64,000 bases of DNA from CAYYIS01 sp964470965 (GCA_964470965.1 CAYYIS010000001.1:62001-126000); one strand, 5' to 3'; counted from the first letter of the stretch, positions 9,381 through 18,970 are shown. Made by a program: numbers and translations. The notes: generated by a model not told the origin, from the sequence alone.

Positions 9381-9926
9381 ATGACGTTGCCGATGAAGGT
9401 CATGACTGACTACATTATAAGTATCGGTGCCGATAAGATCCCCCATACCAATAAAACCTATCTTGCCCACGCCATTGGTGTGTATCGGGACATGAAGTCA
9501 TGGGAAGAACATGACGAAATCTGTCGTGCGGCCATGTTCCATTCGATATACGGTACAGAAGGGTTCCAGACGTTTTGCCTGCCGCTTGAGCGACGGGATG
9601 AAATACGTCGTCTGATCGGTGACCGAGCCGAGCGGATCGCCTACGCAAACTGTGCCATGGACCGTGCCTCGTTTTATTCTCAGGTTGGCACGCAGCAGGA
9701 TATTTACCAGCTTAAAGATCGTATTACAGGCAGGACCATTGTATTATCCCACACGGATTTTGAGGATCTTATAAGGCTTCACCTGTGTGATTATTTGGAG
9801 CAGGTTGAACGGGTTGAAGGTTGGGGTTATCAACGTGAGACCTTGAAAATAATGGGTGAACGGCTGGGCGGCGCAGCGCTGGCGGCCTACAAGGCCACCT
9901 TCTCCCGCGAGCCTAAACCCGTGTAG
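9381..9926 (+). CDS. DUF6817-type HD-like protein
   Basis: The 181-residue protein matches what I know of the DUF6817 pattern: a histidine in TYLAHAIGVYRDM (H30), then CRAAMFHSIYGTEGF (H54, with YGTE), and later ANCAMDRA. The spaced His residues resemble a reduced HD metal-binding core. Homologues are usually found in biosynthetic or uncharacterised contexts; no activity is known to me. GGAGG at 9370-9374, 6 nt upstream, supports the ATG. It follows the P-loop protein and precedes a 246-nt gap with a new promoter, so the two unknown proteins probably form a unit. Confidence 0.65.
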   Translation: MTLPMKVMTDYIISIGADKIPHTNKTYLAHAIGVYRDMKSWEEHDEICRAAMFHSIYGTEGFQTFCLPLERRDEIRRLIGDRAERIAYANCAMDRASFYSQVGTQQDIYQLKDRITGRTIVLSHTDFEDLIRLHLCDYLEQVERVEGWGYQRETLKIMGERLGGAALAAYKATFSREPKPV

Positions 9927-10096
9927 ACGGTTCTGATATGGCAGAAGAAACAGATGTCTCTGATTCTTATGCACACCGTGACGGTGCTAAGCGTATCACC
10001 GGTGTAGTCCGTTGGTGCCAGCCATCTGGCGGATGCGGCACCCTTCGGGATCACTGGCGACCTGGAACCGCAGAATCTATAGTGCCTGTTGTCGAG

Positions 10097-10125
10097 TTGC
10101 AAATTTTCAGACAGACTGTTATATT
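10097..10125 (+). promoter_or_regulatory. Promoter for the aromatic/indole catabolic operon
   Basis: TTGCAA (10097-10102), a 17-nt spacer and TATATT (10120-10125). The -10 box matches at five of six positions, the -35 at four. The predicted start is about 40 nt before the ATG at 10173. No repressor gene of the HpaR type is adjacent. Confidence 0.42.
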
Positions 10126-10172
10126 GGTAACTCTACAAAAAAAAGAACGCAAACGTACATACAGGAGTCCAA

Positions 10173-10916
10173 ATGAAACTGGCACGATTTGCTTGCAACG
10201 GACAGGTCCACGACGCGGTCTACAGGGACGACCAGCTGTGGGTCGGTTCCGTTGCGTATGATCCGAATGATGTGATGTGGCTCCCGCCCGTGGCGCATTC
10301 CAGCAAGGCCATCGGTGTAGCGCTGGGATATACTGATCACGCGGTCGAACTGGATCTGGAGCTCCCGGAGGAGCCGATCCTGTTTCAGAAGATGGTGAGT
10401 TCCTACATCGGCCACAAAGCGAACATCGTGTCACCTCGGAACATCGATTACATGCATTATGAGTGTGAACTGGTGGCTGTAATCGGACTGCCGGCGCGTA
10501 AGGTCAAAGCGGCAGATGCACTCGCTTATGTTAAGGGATACACTATCGGAAACGATGTAACGATCCGTGATTTCGTGACCAACTACTACCGTCCGCCCAT
10601 TAAAGCAAAAGGGTTCGACACCTTCGGCCCCGTCGGCCCATTCCTAACGAGCGCCGACGAGATCGATCCTACCAACGTGGGACTGCGCACGTATGTCAAT
10701 GATGAACTGCGCCAGGAAGGCAACACAAAACATCTCCGACATAGTGTCGCCGATCTGATTGAGTACATCTCCGACTACATGACCCTGTTTCCAGGAGATA
10801 TGATCTGGTCCGGCACCCCTGAGGGTATTTCGCATATTTATCCGGGCGACAGGCTGCGCCTGGAGGTGGATGGACTGGGCACACTGGAGAATCAGGTGGT
10901 AGAAGAGGATCGATAG
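10173..10916 (+). CDS. Fumarylacetoacetate hydrolase family enzyme (HpaG-like)
   Basis: The 247-residue protein is a single FAH domain of the kind found in 2-hydroxyhepta-2,4-diene-1,7-dioate isomerase/OPET decarboxylase. The metal-binding carboxylates are E97 and E99 in YECEL and D128 in IGNDVTIRDF, and the C-terminal WSGTPEGI motif is present. In homoprotocatechuate breakdown this family decarboxylates or isomerises the product after the aldehyde dehydrogenase step, which fits the two genes directly downstream. It is half the length of the fused E. coli HpaG, so one activity may be missing. It lies 24 nt before the aldehyde dehydrogenase. Confidence 0.85.
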   Translation: MKLARFACNGQVHDAVYRDDQLWVGSVAYDPNDVMWLPPVAHSSKAIGVALGYTDHAVELDLELPEEPILFQKMVSSYIGHKANIVSPRNIDYMHYECELVAVIGLPARKVKAADALAYVKGYTIGNDVTIRDFVTNYYRPPIKAKGFDTFGPVGPFLTSADEIDPTNVGLRTYVNDELRQEGNTKHLRHSVADLIEYISDYMTLFPGDMIWSGTPEGISHIYPGDRLRLEVDGLGTLENQVVEEDR

Positions 10917-10940
10917 ATTTACCTGTAAAGGATTTATCGC

Positions 10941-12458
10941 ATGGCCATAAAGCAGCACCCGGACCGGTTAAAGGCAGAATCCTATTGTTCCCAGTTTATT
11001 GACAACGGTATTCCACATCTTATCGCCGGAGAAGCAATACCGTCAGGTTCCGGGGCAATGTTTGACAATTTGACGCCGCTTGACAATACGAGCATTTGCT
11101 CGGTGGCAGCAGGGGATGGTTCGGATATCGATCGGGCGGCACAGGCTGCGAAGGCTGCGTTCCCGGCCTGGCGGGATATGCCGGCGACCGACCGAAAGCA
11201 CCTTCTGCATGCCGTGGCGGATCTTATCGTGGCCAATGCCGAAGAGATCGCTCTTCTGGAGGTATTGGATACAGGGCAGACAATCAAATTCATGAGCAAA
11301 GCCGCTGAGCGGGCCGCTGAGAACTTCAGGTTCTTTGCCGACCGATCGGAGAGCGCCCGGGATGGACTGGCATTACCTGCAGAAGGTCACCTCAATTACA
11401 CCATCCGCCAGCCTATCGGACCTGTGGGCATTATCACCCCCTGGAACACGCCGTTCATGCTCAGTACCTGGAAAATGGCGCCCGCGTTGGCCGCCGGTTG
11501 CACCGTGGTGCACAAGCCTGCGGAATGGAGTCCGCTAACCGCCATGCGGCTATCCCAGCTGGTCCACGACGCCGGGATACCTCCTGGTGTGGTGAACGTA
11601 GTCAACGGTATCGGTGAGGTGGCCGGCAGAGCATTGACCGAGCATCCTGATATCAAAGCCATCGGATTTGTAGGCGATTCCAAGACCGGTCGTGCCATCA
11701 TGCGTCAGGGTTCCGACACGCTAAAGCGAGTGCACTTCGAACTGGGAGGCAAGAATCCGGTTGTGGTGTTTGCAGACGCGGATCTGGACCGCGCGCTGGA
11801 CGCAGCCATCTTCATGATCTACAGCCTCAACGGAGAACGCTGCACCTCGAGCAGCCGTCTACTGGTGGAACGCAGCATCTATGAGGAATTTACCACCCGG
11901 ATGTCGGAGCGGGTTAAAAACATTAAAGTCGGCGATCCATTCGACAGAGGAACCGATCTGGGACCACTGATCCATCCGCTCCATTTGGAAAAAGTGTTAC
12001 GTTACGTCTCCATAGGGCAGGAAGAAGGCGCTACACTGGCAGTGGGCGGCGATCGACCGAAAGGCTTTGAACACGGGAACTACTTCGCGGCGACGCTCTT
12101 TACCGAAGCATCAGGCGCCATGCGTATCGCACAGGAAGAAGTGTTCGGCCCGTTTCTGACTGCTCTGCCGTTCGACACGGAAGAAGACGCACTGGCACTG
12201 GCCAACAGCGTCAATTACGGCTTGGCCGCATACCTGTGGACCCGCGATGTCACCCGGGCGCATTCGTTCGCCCAGGGACTGGAAGCAGGCATGGTGTGGG
12301 TGAATTCCCAGAACGTTCGGTATCTGCCCACACCGTTCGGCGGTATGAAATCTAGCGGCATCGGTCGTGACGGCGGTGACTACAGTTTTGATTTCTACAT
12401 GGAAACGAAAAACATCGATATCGCTCTGGAAAACCATCGAATCCCAAGGATGGGATAG
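10941..12458 (+). CDS. hpaE: Aldehyde dehydrogenase, HpaE-like
   Basis: A full-length (505 residues) NAD-dependent aldehyde dehydrogenase. Catalytic residues N170 (PWNTPF), E267 (FELGGKNP) and C301 (NGERCTSSSR) are all present. The sequence resembles 5-carboxymethyl-2-hydroxymuconate semialdehyde dehydrogenase, which oxidises the ring-cleavage product of homoprotocatechuate; the extradiol dioxygenase 19 nt downstream supports this. Related hydroxymuconate semialdehyde or 2-aminomuconate semialdehyde dehydrogenases are the main alternatives, and the nearby indoleamine dioxygenase keeps the latter open. An AAAGGA site precedes the ATG. Confidence 0.82.
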   Translation: MAIKQHPDRLKAESYCSQFIDNGIPHLIAGEAIPSGSGAMFDNLTPLDNTSICSVAAGDGSDIDRAAQAAKAAFPAWRDMPATDRKHLLHAVADLIVANAEEIALLEVLDTGQTIKFMSKAAERAAENFRFFADRSESARDGLALPAEGHLNYTIRQPIGPVGIITPWNTPFMLSTWKMAPALAAGCTVVHKPAEWSPLTAMRLSQLVHDAGIPPGVVNVVNGIGEVAGRALTEHPDIKAIGFVGDSKTGRAIMRQGSDTLKRVHFELGGKNPVVVFADADLDRALDAAIFMIYSLNGERCTSSSRLLVERSIYEEFTTRMSERVKNIKVGDPFDRGTDLGPLIHPLHLEKVLRYVSIGQEEGATLAVGGDRPKGFEHGNYFAATLFTEASGAMRIAQEEVFGPFLTALPFDTEEDALALANSVNYGLAAYLWTRDVTRAHSFAQGLEAGMVWVNSQNVRYLPTPFGGMKSSGIGRDGGDYSFDFYMETKNIDIALENHRIPRMG

Positions 12459-12477
12459 TAAAATCTGAAAGGTCCCC

Positions 12478-13473
12478 ATGCCGATCCCACAACCGAATCG
12501 CGCACCGCCGTTCAATATTGTGCGTGTCAGCCACGTGGAATTGGGCGTTACCGATCTGGTGCGATCGCGTGAATTTTATGTAGACATACTGGGTTACCTC
12601 TGTGAAGGTGATACCGGAGACGCCTTGTACCTGCGTGGATTGGAGGAGAGGAATCACCACTCCGTCGTTCTGGTTAAGGGCGAGACGCCGATGGCGCAGC
12701 GGATAGGCTTCAAAGTGGCGAGCGAGGAGGATCTTGACAGGGCAGAGACGTTCTTTCACAGTAGAGGATGTCCCGTGGAATGGGTCGAAAAATATGCTCA
12801 GGGACGCACACTGCATGTCCGCGATCCTTTTGGTACTCCGCTTGAATTTTACTACGAGATGGAACGCCGGGAGCTGATGCTCCAAGAGTATACAAAGTAC
12901 CGTGGTGCTCGGATTCAACGGATCGATCACGTTAATGTGTTCGCCTGCAATGTGAATGCCATCACCCGTTTCTACGTGGGTGAGCTGGGATTCCGACTTA
13001 CTGAGATTACGATGACGGATATCAAAGACGAAGACTCCGATCTTTGGGCCACCTGGACGCATCGCAAAGGAAACGTGCATGACATGGCCTTCACCAACGG
13101 TATCGGTCCCCGCCTGCATCATATCGGTGTCTGGGTGCCAAGCGCGACGGACATCATAAATTTTTGTGATCTGCTGGCCAGTGCGGGGCATGTCGGCGCA
13201 TTCGAACGCGGTCCTGGCCGTCATGGTATCTCTAATGCATTCTTCTTTTACATGCGGGATCCGGACGGGCACCGCATCGAGTTGTTTTCGAGCGACTACA
13301 GCACCGTCGATCCGGATCACCCGCCACGCCTCTGGAACCTGGATGATCCCAGACGCCAGACCCTCTGGGGCCAGGCCGCGCCCCGATCCTGGTTCGAGGA
13401 AGGTGCTGTTTTCGAAGGGACTGAAACGCATCCACCTACACTGAAAGCCAAGCCGATCATCGCACCGGAATAG
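12478..13473 (+). CDS. hpaD: Extradiol dioxygenase, homoprotocatechuate 2,3-dioxygenase type
   Basis: A two-domain vicinal oxygen chelate dioxygenase of 331 residues. The metal ligands align with H151 (RIDHVNV), H215 (RLHHIGV) and E268 (HRIELFSS), and the acid-base histidine with H201 (GNVHDMAF), the arrangement known in Brevibacterium/Arthrobacter homoprotocatechuate 2,3-dioxygenases. It should cleave a catechol ring beside the hydroxyls using Fe(II) or Mn(II). 3,4-dihydroxyphenylacetate is the default substrate. The next gene is an indoleamine dioxygenase homologue, so an indole-derived catechol cannot be ruled out. An AAAGG site precedes the ATG. Confidence 0.88.
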   Translation: MPIPQPNRAPPFNIVRVSHVELGVTDLVRSREFYVDILGYLCEGDTGDALYLRGLEERNHHSVVLVKGETPMAQRIGFKVASEEDLDRAETFFHSRGCPVEWVEKYAQGRTLHVRDPFGTPLEFYYEMERRELMLQEYTKYRGARIQRIDHVNVFACNVNAITRFYVGELGFRLTEITMTDIKDEDSDLWATWTHRKGNVHDMAFTNGIGPRLHHIGVWVPSATDIINFCDLLASAGHVGAFERGPGRHGISNAFFFYMRDPDGHRIELFSSDYSTVDPDHPPRLWNLDDPRRQTLWGQAAPRSWFEEGAVFEGTETHPPTLKAKPIIAPE

Positions 13474-13499
13474 TCTTAAGTTCAGTTGAAAGGTCTTGC

Positions 13500-14672
13500 A
13501 TGACCCAGCGCCCTGACTTCCTGAAACTCACCGATTTTGAGGTTGACCCGATCCGTGGTTTCCTCCCTGCCCAGAATCCTGTACAGGAACTTCCAAGGGA
13601 TTATGGAGCCTGGGAGCAGATAGCGGCCGATCTGTCCTCTCTCCTGACGGCGAATCAGCTGCGTCCTGCCATCGACCGACTCTCCGTACTCGAAACGTCT
13701 AAACTGGTGACACAAGGCCAACTTCAGCGGGCAATGCTGTTGCTGTCTATGTTCGGTAATGCCTACGTGTGTGGGGGCGGCAAGCCGGCAACCGTTATTC
13801 CCCGTGGCCTGTCGGTCCCATGGTCAGAGATCGCTGAACGGGTTGGCCGCCCGATGATCACGTCTCATGCCTCCATCGTTCTGAACAACTGGCGTCTCCT
13901 TGACGAAACCGGAGAAATCGACCTGGATAATATCGGGGCCCTGCAGCTTTTTTTGGGCGGTATGGACGAAGCGTGGTTCTATCTGGTGACCGTAGCCATT
14001 GAGGCCAGGGGAGCGGCCGCGTTGCCATGTCTGGTCGATCTGCAGAATGCGGTTGTTGCGGATGTCCCGGAGCAGTGCGTAGCCGCGTTGTTGTCTATAG
14101 CGTCTGCCGTGCAAAGAATAACGGAGACGCTGCTTCGGATGCCCGAGCGATGTGCGCCGTATGTGTTTTATCACAGGGTCCGTCCTTTTCTGGCGGGCTG
14201 GGGGGATCATGGAATCATTTACGAAGGTGTTTATGAGGAGCCGCTTGTTCTGGCCGGCGGCAGCGCAGCACAGAGCTCACTCCTGCAGGCGATTGACGCA
14301 GGGCTGTCCATAGCGCACGAAGACGAAAGAACCCGACCTTTCCTGATGGAAATGCGTAATTACATGCCGCCGCCCCACCGTCGCTTCATCGAGGCACTCG
14401 AAGCAGGTCCTTCGGTGCATCGGTATGTTGCCGATCAGGCGTTCGGCAACCCGGCCCTTCAGAAATGTTACAATGAATGCATCGAATTGTTGTGCGAATT
14501 TCGCAAGAAGCACCTCGAAATCACGATACGCTACATCAAACAGCAGGCCGCCGCTGATGATCAGGTTATCGGTACCGGCGGTACCGATTTCGTTCCGTTT
14601 CTCAAAGAATCTAGAAATGAATCTAGAGATCGATTGATTGGAAAATCTGTGCGGGATCGTTCCGATCGCTGA
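13500..14672 (+). CDS. Indoleamine 2,3-dioxygenase homologue
   Basis: This 390-residue haem dioxygenase family member shows the hallmarks of IDO: RGFLPAQNP and AWEQIA near the N-terminus, VPWSEIAERVGRP, the pocket segment FYHRVRPFLAGW (F223, Y224, R228, matching F226/F227/R231 of human IDO1), GGSAAQSSLLQA, MRNYMPPPHRRF, the proximal haem ligand H338 in CEFRKKHLEI, and GTGGTD at 358-363. IDO opens the indole ring of tryptophan or related indoles to N-formylkynurenine-type products. No formamidase or kynureninase is in the window. It sits 26 nt after hpaD in the same operon, so it may act on the same or a parallel aromatic substrate. Confidence 0.88.
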   Translation: MTQRPDFLKLTDFEVDPIRGFLPAQNPVQELPRDYGAWEQIAADLSSLLTANQLRPAIDRLSVLETSKLVTQGQLQRAMLLLSMFGNAYVCGGGKPATVIPRGLSVPWSEIAERVGRPMITSHASIVLNNWRLLDETGEIDLDNIGALQLFLGGMDEAWFYLVTVAIEARGAAALPCLVDLQNAVVADVPEQCVAALLSIASAVQRITETLLRMPERCAPYVFYHRVRPFLAGWGDHGIIYEGVYEEPLVLAGGSAAQSSLLQAIDAGLSIAHEDERTRPFLMEMRNYMPPPHRRFIEALEAGPSVHRYVADQAFGNPALQKCYNECIELLCEFRKKHLEITIRYIKQQAAADDQVIGTGGTDFVPFLKESRNESRDRLIGKSVRDRSDR

Positions 14673-14736
14673 TCCAATGCCTCGCAATTCATAGAACAGT
14701 CAGTAACTTAATGAAACAATAAACTAGGAGATGTTG

Positions 14737-16107
14737 ATGTCATCGGTAACCGATCTCAATGAGACAACGTCGGGGTCCTCGTCCGGACAGCCGCAGTTGT
14801 TGCGAGTGTTAAGCGCAAGAACGGGAACAGCGCTGATAGTCGGCGGCATCATTGGCTCCGGTATATTTATGGTACCCAGTTCCGTTGCGTCGCAGGTAGG
14901 TTCTCCCTCTTTGAGCCTTCTGGTCTGGATCGCTGCCGGACTTCTATCGCTGGCGGGGGCGTTTTGCTTCGCGGAGCTGGCCGCTGCGATACCCGAAAGC
15001 GGGGGGACGTATGCGTTTCTTCGGAGAGCCTACCAGTCTGATATCTTTGCGTATCTCTTCGGGTGGGCGTTTCTGTTTATCATCATTACCGGCGCCATGG
15101 GGGCTGTCGCCACCACATTCGCACGGTATGCCGGTGGATTGTTTGAAATCACGGACATGTGGACCGAGCGCTATGTGGCGGTCGGATGTATTATGTTCTT
15201 GACGTTTATGAACTGCCTGGGCGTTCGGGTGGGCGGTAGTATCCAGAATGTATTCGCGTTTATAAAGGTGGGAGCGGTTTTAGGGGTCATCGTCCTCGGG
15301 GTAGCCCTTGGACAGGGGGCAGACGTGGCCTGGAGTCCCCTGGTTCAGGAACAGACAGGCACCGATCTGCTGGGAGGCTTGAGCCTAGCGATGCTGGGTG
15401 CACTGTTCGCATACAACGGCTGGTTTTTCGTGACGTTTGTCTCCAGCGAAATCAAGAATCCTGAACGGAGCATTCCCATCGCGATTTTCTGCGGGTTGGG
15501 GATCGTAGCAATCGTCTATATCCTGGTGAACATCGTCTACCTGAGCGTAATGCCCTTTGACGAGCTCCAGGCCTCGCGGAGGGTTGCGGCGGATACCATG
15601 CAGGTACTGGTCGGACACAACGGGGCCATGATCATCTCCGCAGCGATTATGCTCACCTCGTTCGGCACCGTGAACGCACAGCTTATGGCGGCGCCCAGAG
15701 TGTATTATTCCATGGCGCACCACGGCATTTTTTTCAAGGCGGTCCAGTACGTGCACCCCCGGTTCCGAACACCAATGGTGTCCATCATTTTCCAGGGCAT
15801 TTGGGGGTCCGTATTCGCACTCTCCGGCACCTATGTTCAGATAATCGGTTTCACCACGTTTTTTAATTATGTTTTTCTGGTTCTCGCAGTGGCTGGCCTT
15901 ATGATCCTTCGTGCCAAAGAACCGGATATGCCTCGCCCTTTCCGCGCCTGGGGCTATCCCGTCACACCCATCCTATTTCTGATTGTCGCCACCGGTGTCC
16001 TCATCAACGTTTTCATAACCGACTATTCACGTCCCCTAATAGGTACCCTGCTGCTATGCACCGGCCTGCCTTTCTATTTTTATTGGAAAAGCAGGAGAAA
16101 AGGATAG
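14737..16107 (+). CDS. APC-family amino acid permease
   Basis: An inner-membrane amino acid/polyamine/organocation transporter of about 456 residues with some twelve hydrophobic segments. The unwound helix 1 motif IIGSGIFMVP is typical of the family. The start at 14737 is chosen because AGGAG (14726-14730) lies 6 nt before it; the ATG at 14731 would touch the Shine-Dalgarno site. Placed after the IDO and extradiol dioxygenase genes, it is a plausible importer of tryptophan, tyrosine or a related aromatic amine. Helix count and specificity are inferred from sequence only. Confidence 0.88.
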   Translation: MSSVTDLNETTSGSSSGQPQLLRVLSARTGTALIVGGIIGSGIFMVPSSVASQVGSPSLSLLVWIAAGLLSLAGAFCFAELAAAIPESGGTYAFLRRAYQSDIFAYLFGWAFLFIIITGAMGAVATTFARYAGGLFEITDMWTERYVAVGCIMFLTFMNCLGVRVGGSIQNVFAFIKVGAVLGVIVLGVALGQGADVAWSPLVQEQTGTDLLGGLSLAMLGALFAYNGWFFVTFVSSEIKNPERSIPIAIFCGLGIVAIVYILVNIVYLSVMPFDELQASRRVAADTMQVLVGHNGAMIISAAIMLTSFGTVNAQLMAAPRVYYSMAHHGIFFKAVQYVHPRFRTPMVSIIFQGIWGSVFALSGTYVQIIGFTTFFNYVFLVLAVAGLMILRAKEPDMPRPFRAWGYPVTPILFLIVATGVLINVFITDYSRPLIGTLLLCTGLPFYFYWKSRRKG

Positions 16108-16122
16108 ACTCTCCCAATCGTT

Positions 16123-17532
16123 ATGTCAAAACCTCATATTATCTACATACTGTCAGACGAACACAGCGGATTGGCGACGGGACACGCCGGTGATCCAAAT
16201 CTTCGAACACCCAACATAGACCGGATGGCCTCCGAAGGTGTTGGATTTGTAAATGCGTACGCGAATTGCCCAGTCTGCACACCGTCACGCGGCACGATCT
16301 TTTCCGGACGGCATGCCCATTCAGGTCCCGTCCAGGGGTTCTATGATGTATACAAAGCCACCGCGCCCAGCATCGCTACCATGTTGCGAGACGTGGGGTA
16401 CCACACGGCTTACTTTGGTAAATGGCACTGTGGCACCATACGGGATCAGAATCCGCCGGATGTAACGGCTGAACCCGATTATTACAATCCGGAATGGTCT
16501 CAGCGAACACCCGAATTCCACAGGGCAGGGTTCCAGGACTGGTTCGGCTGTGAGATGAACAATGCCCCGAACAAAGCGTTCTATTACGACGGGGAGGCCC
16601 TGAATCCAACCAAGTTGGACGGATATCAGACCGACGCACTCACGAACCTGGTCATAGATTACATCCGCCAGTATGACCGGGAGGAGCCATTATTCCTGGT
16701 GCTGAGCGTCGAGCCGCCTCACTGGCCACTGGAAGCTCCGGAAGCGTTTATGAGGTTCGATCCCGAAACACTTCAAGTCCGTCCCAACTTCGGTGATAAA
16801 GAGGGCTTGAGGGAACGGCTGGCCACCTACTACGCCATGATTGAGAATCTGGACTGGAACATAGGTCGTCTTCTGGATTCCATAGAAAACCAAGTCGATT
16901 TCAAAGACACGACTATGACTGTATATTTCTCCGACCATGGCGACTTCATGGGTAGCCATAATCAGATAGAGGATAAGGGGCACCCTCACGAGGAATCCAC
17001 TCGGATACCCGCCGTGTTTCACTGCCCAGGTAGGATCCCGGCACAGGGCAACCGCACAGAGCTCTTCAGCCTGGTCGACATGGTGCCAACGACGCTCGGT
17101 TTTGCCGGAGTCGATCTCCCGGAATATCTTCAGGGCATGGACTTTTCACCGGCGCTCAGGCGGGATCCGTTCAAAGGGCCTGAGCATATCTTGCTCGAGA
17201 TGGTCGGCAACCCCCATGTACATTTCGACTATGTAGACTGGCGGGGTCTGGTATCAGATCGCTGGAAATATGCCTTTTATGAAACCGGCCATGAAGTGCT
17301 GTTCAACCTTCAGGAAGATCCATTCGAACAACACAACCTGGCAAAGAATAATCCGGAAGCCTGTGAAAAGATGAGGCAGCTTCTGCTGGGTATGCTGTCC
17401 GAGGCCCGGGAACCTTATTTCGACATCTTGATCAAGCACGGCGTAACACCCGATGGCCCGGCGCTCAACTCCTCGACCCGCCGCCGTGATGGAATAGCGC
17501 CCTACTGGGACGACCTGATCGAGAATGTGTGA
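16123..17532 (+). CDS. Type I sulfatase
   Basis: A 469-residue arylsulfatase-family hydrolase. The formylglycine site is the canonical C52-T-P-S-R in NCPVCTPSRGTIFSGR, so activity needs a formylglycine-generating enzyme, which is not in the window. Metal-binding acids are in ILSDEHSG and YFSDHGDFMG. There is no signal peptide, so it probably acts in the cytoplasm on an imported small sulfate ester rather than on a polysaccharide. It is 15 nt after the permease and 13 nt before the MBL-fold hydrolase. Phosphonate or phosphate monoester hydrolases share the fold, but the CxPSR motif favours sulfate. Confidence 0.9.
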   Translation: MSKPHIIYILSDEHSGLATGHAGDPNLRTPNIDRMASEGVGFVNAYANCPVCTPSRGTIFSGRHAHSGPVQGFYDVYKATAPSIATMLRDVGYHTAYFGKWHCGTIRDQNPPDVTAEPDYYNPEWSQRTPEFHRAGFQDWFGCEMNNAPNKAFYYDGEALNPTKLDGYQTDALTNLVIDYIRQYDREEPLFLVLSVEPPHWPLEAPEAFMRFDPETLQVRPNFGDKEGLRERLATYYAMIENLDWNIGRLLDSIENQVDFKDTTMTVYFSDHGDFMGSHNQIEDKGHPHEESTRIPAVFHCPGRIPAQGNRTELFSLVDMVPTTLGFAGVDLPEYLQGMDFSPALRRDPFKGPEHILLEMVGNPHVHFDYVDWRGLVSDRWKYAFYETGHEVLFNLQEDPFEQHNLAKNNPEACEKMRQLLLGMLSEAREPYFDILIKHGVTPDGPALNSSTRRRDGIAPYWDDLIENV

Positions 17533-17545
17533 TAAAGGAGAAAAC

Positions 17546-18634
17546 ATGGCAGTCCCCAATTTTTACTATCCCGGTGAGCCGCTCGATTCCGACACTATGC
17601 GTATCACGGCGCTCGGCACGGGGATGCCGTTCTGCCGTCGTGCCCAGAATTCACCCGGCTGGCTCGTAGAACTGGGTAACGGCGATGCCTTTATTTTCGA
17701 CCTGGGTACCGGATCCAGTGCCAATCTGAACGCGTTCGGCGTGCCGCATTCCAAGCTGGACAAAGTTTTTCTGACCCATTTGCACGTGGATCACTGGGGC
17801 GATCTGACATCGCTCTATGCGCTCGGCATGGTACGCGGCCGTTTTACCCCGCTACATGTATGGGGACCGTCGGCGATTGAGGAGCGTCTGGGCACAGCAG
17901 CGTTCGGAGTGGCGTTTCAGAAAATGATGGCCTGGGATATAGAGAGTCGTATGGGTGTAGTGAATACCGGTGAAGGCCACCAGGTTATTTTTCATGAATT
18001 TGATTACGCCGCGCCGGTGAAAGAGGTATACAATGAAAATGGCGTTGTGATAACCGCGTTTCCGGCGCTGCATTGCCTGGATGGCCCCAACAGCTACCGC
18101 CTCGATTGGAACGGGCTTTCATTCGTTTTTCTGGGTGACGGAAAACCGAGCCGGTATATGGTAGATAACGGACAGAATGCGGATGTGCTGATTCATGAAG
18201 CGTTCGTCCCTGCGCCGGCCTATGCTCAGAAGACTCACCTCCCGATGCAGGTCGCCGCAAACATCGCCAACGGTGTCCATTGCCCACCCCGTTCCGCCGG
18301 TAAGATCTTCGATCTCACCAGACCCCGCCTGGCGGTGCTCTATCACTTGATGCTCGGTGAAGATCTTATCACTCCGATAATGGACGACCTGCGCGTCACC
18401 TACGATGGACCGGTCGTTATTGCCCAGGATTTGATGGTGCTGGACGTCGCAAAAGATCGTATCACAGAGCGAAAGGCGGTCCTGCCGGATCTCGCTTGGC
18501 CTGTTCCCGCCCATCATGCCGGTACGCAGAAACGGCCTCCTATGGATCCGGACAAAGTGGCCCACCTGTCACCGTTTCTTCAGGATGCGGAAATTCCGGT
18601 CGATGGCGTGGTCACGGAGATCAGCGAAGGATGA
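17546..18634 (+). CDS. MBL-fold metallo-hydrolase (RNase Z/GntH-like)
   Basis: A 362-residue metallo-beta-lactamase-fold hydrolase with the zinc motif HLHVDHWGD near residue 80. The layout resembles the MBL proteins annotated as GntH-like, which are related to RNase Z and arylsulfatase-type enzymes. The true start is the ATG at 17546 behind AAGGAG (17535-17540); an ATG at 17525 overlaps the sulfatase stop and lacks a ribosome site. Being last in the operon after a sulfatase, it may hydrolyse a further ester, lactone or sulfate group of the same substrate. Confidence 0.8.
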   Translation: MAVPNFYYPGEPLDSDTMRITALGTGMPFCRRAQNSPGWLVELGNGDAFIFDLGTGSSANLNAFGVPHSKLDKVFLTHLHVDHWGDLTSLYALGMVRGRFTPLHVWGPSAIEERLGTAAFGVAFQKMMAWDIESRMGVVNTGEGHQVIFHEFDYAAPVKEVYNENGVVITAFPALHCLDGPNSYRLDWNGLSFVFLGDGKPSRYMVDNGQNADVLIHEAFVPAPAYAQKTHLPMQVAANIANGVHCPPRSAGKIFDLTRPRLAVLYHLMLGEDLITPIMDDLRVTYDGPVVIAQDLMVLDVAKDRITERKAVLPDLAWPVPAHHAGTQKRPPMDPDKVAHLSPFLQDAEIPVDGVVTEISEG

Positions 18635-18970
18635 GGCCTGAATCCCGATCCGAGAAGTCATTCAACGGATCGTAGGAAGCACCTATGAAGCACCGCGCAT
18701 CCTACCGTCCGGTAATCCCGCCCTGCAGCACCTCATGCCCAATATTCTATGTGGCTGTTGTCGTTCATCAAAATCCCCGATAATTATGACTACTATTCTC
18801 GGCCTCTGATTTCGTGGCCTGCTTGATATCACATAACCTGCTATGTCTCCTCAAAATCATACGTCATCAGGCTTTATTCCCGCTTGACCTCTGCAGGTTG
18901 GCAGCACACCTTCTGTTATCGTTTTATTGTTCTTTCAATCCACAGTTTTCTTCATCGATCGGAGTTTTTC
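18635..18970 (+). other. Intergenic, no gene seen
   Basis: These 336 nt between the MBL-fold gene and the PLP gene have no credible reading frame, tRNA or hairpin terminator. The only useful signal is GGAG at 18961-18964, the ribosome site of the next gene. Confidence 0.6.

Noticed and set aside
12352..13431. 359-codon minus-strand open frame
   Set aside because: It lies opposite the hpaD-type dioxygenase, whose metal ligands are complete; the antisense frame shows no motif.
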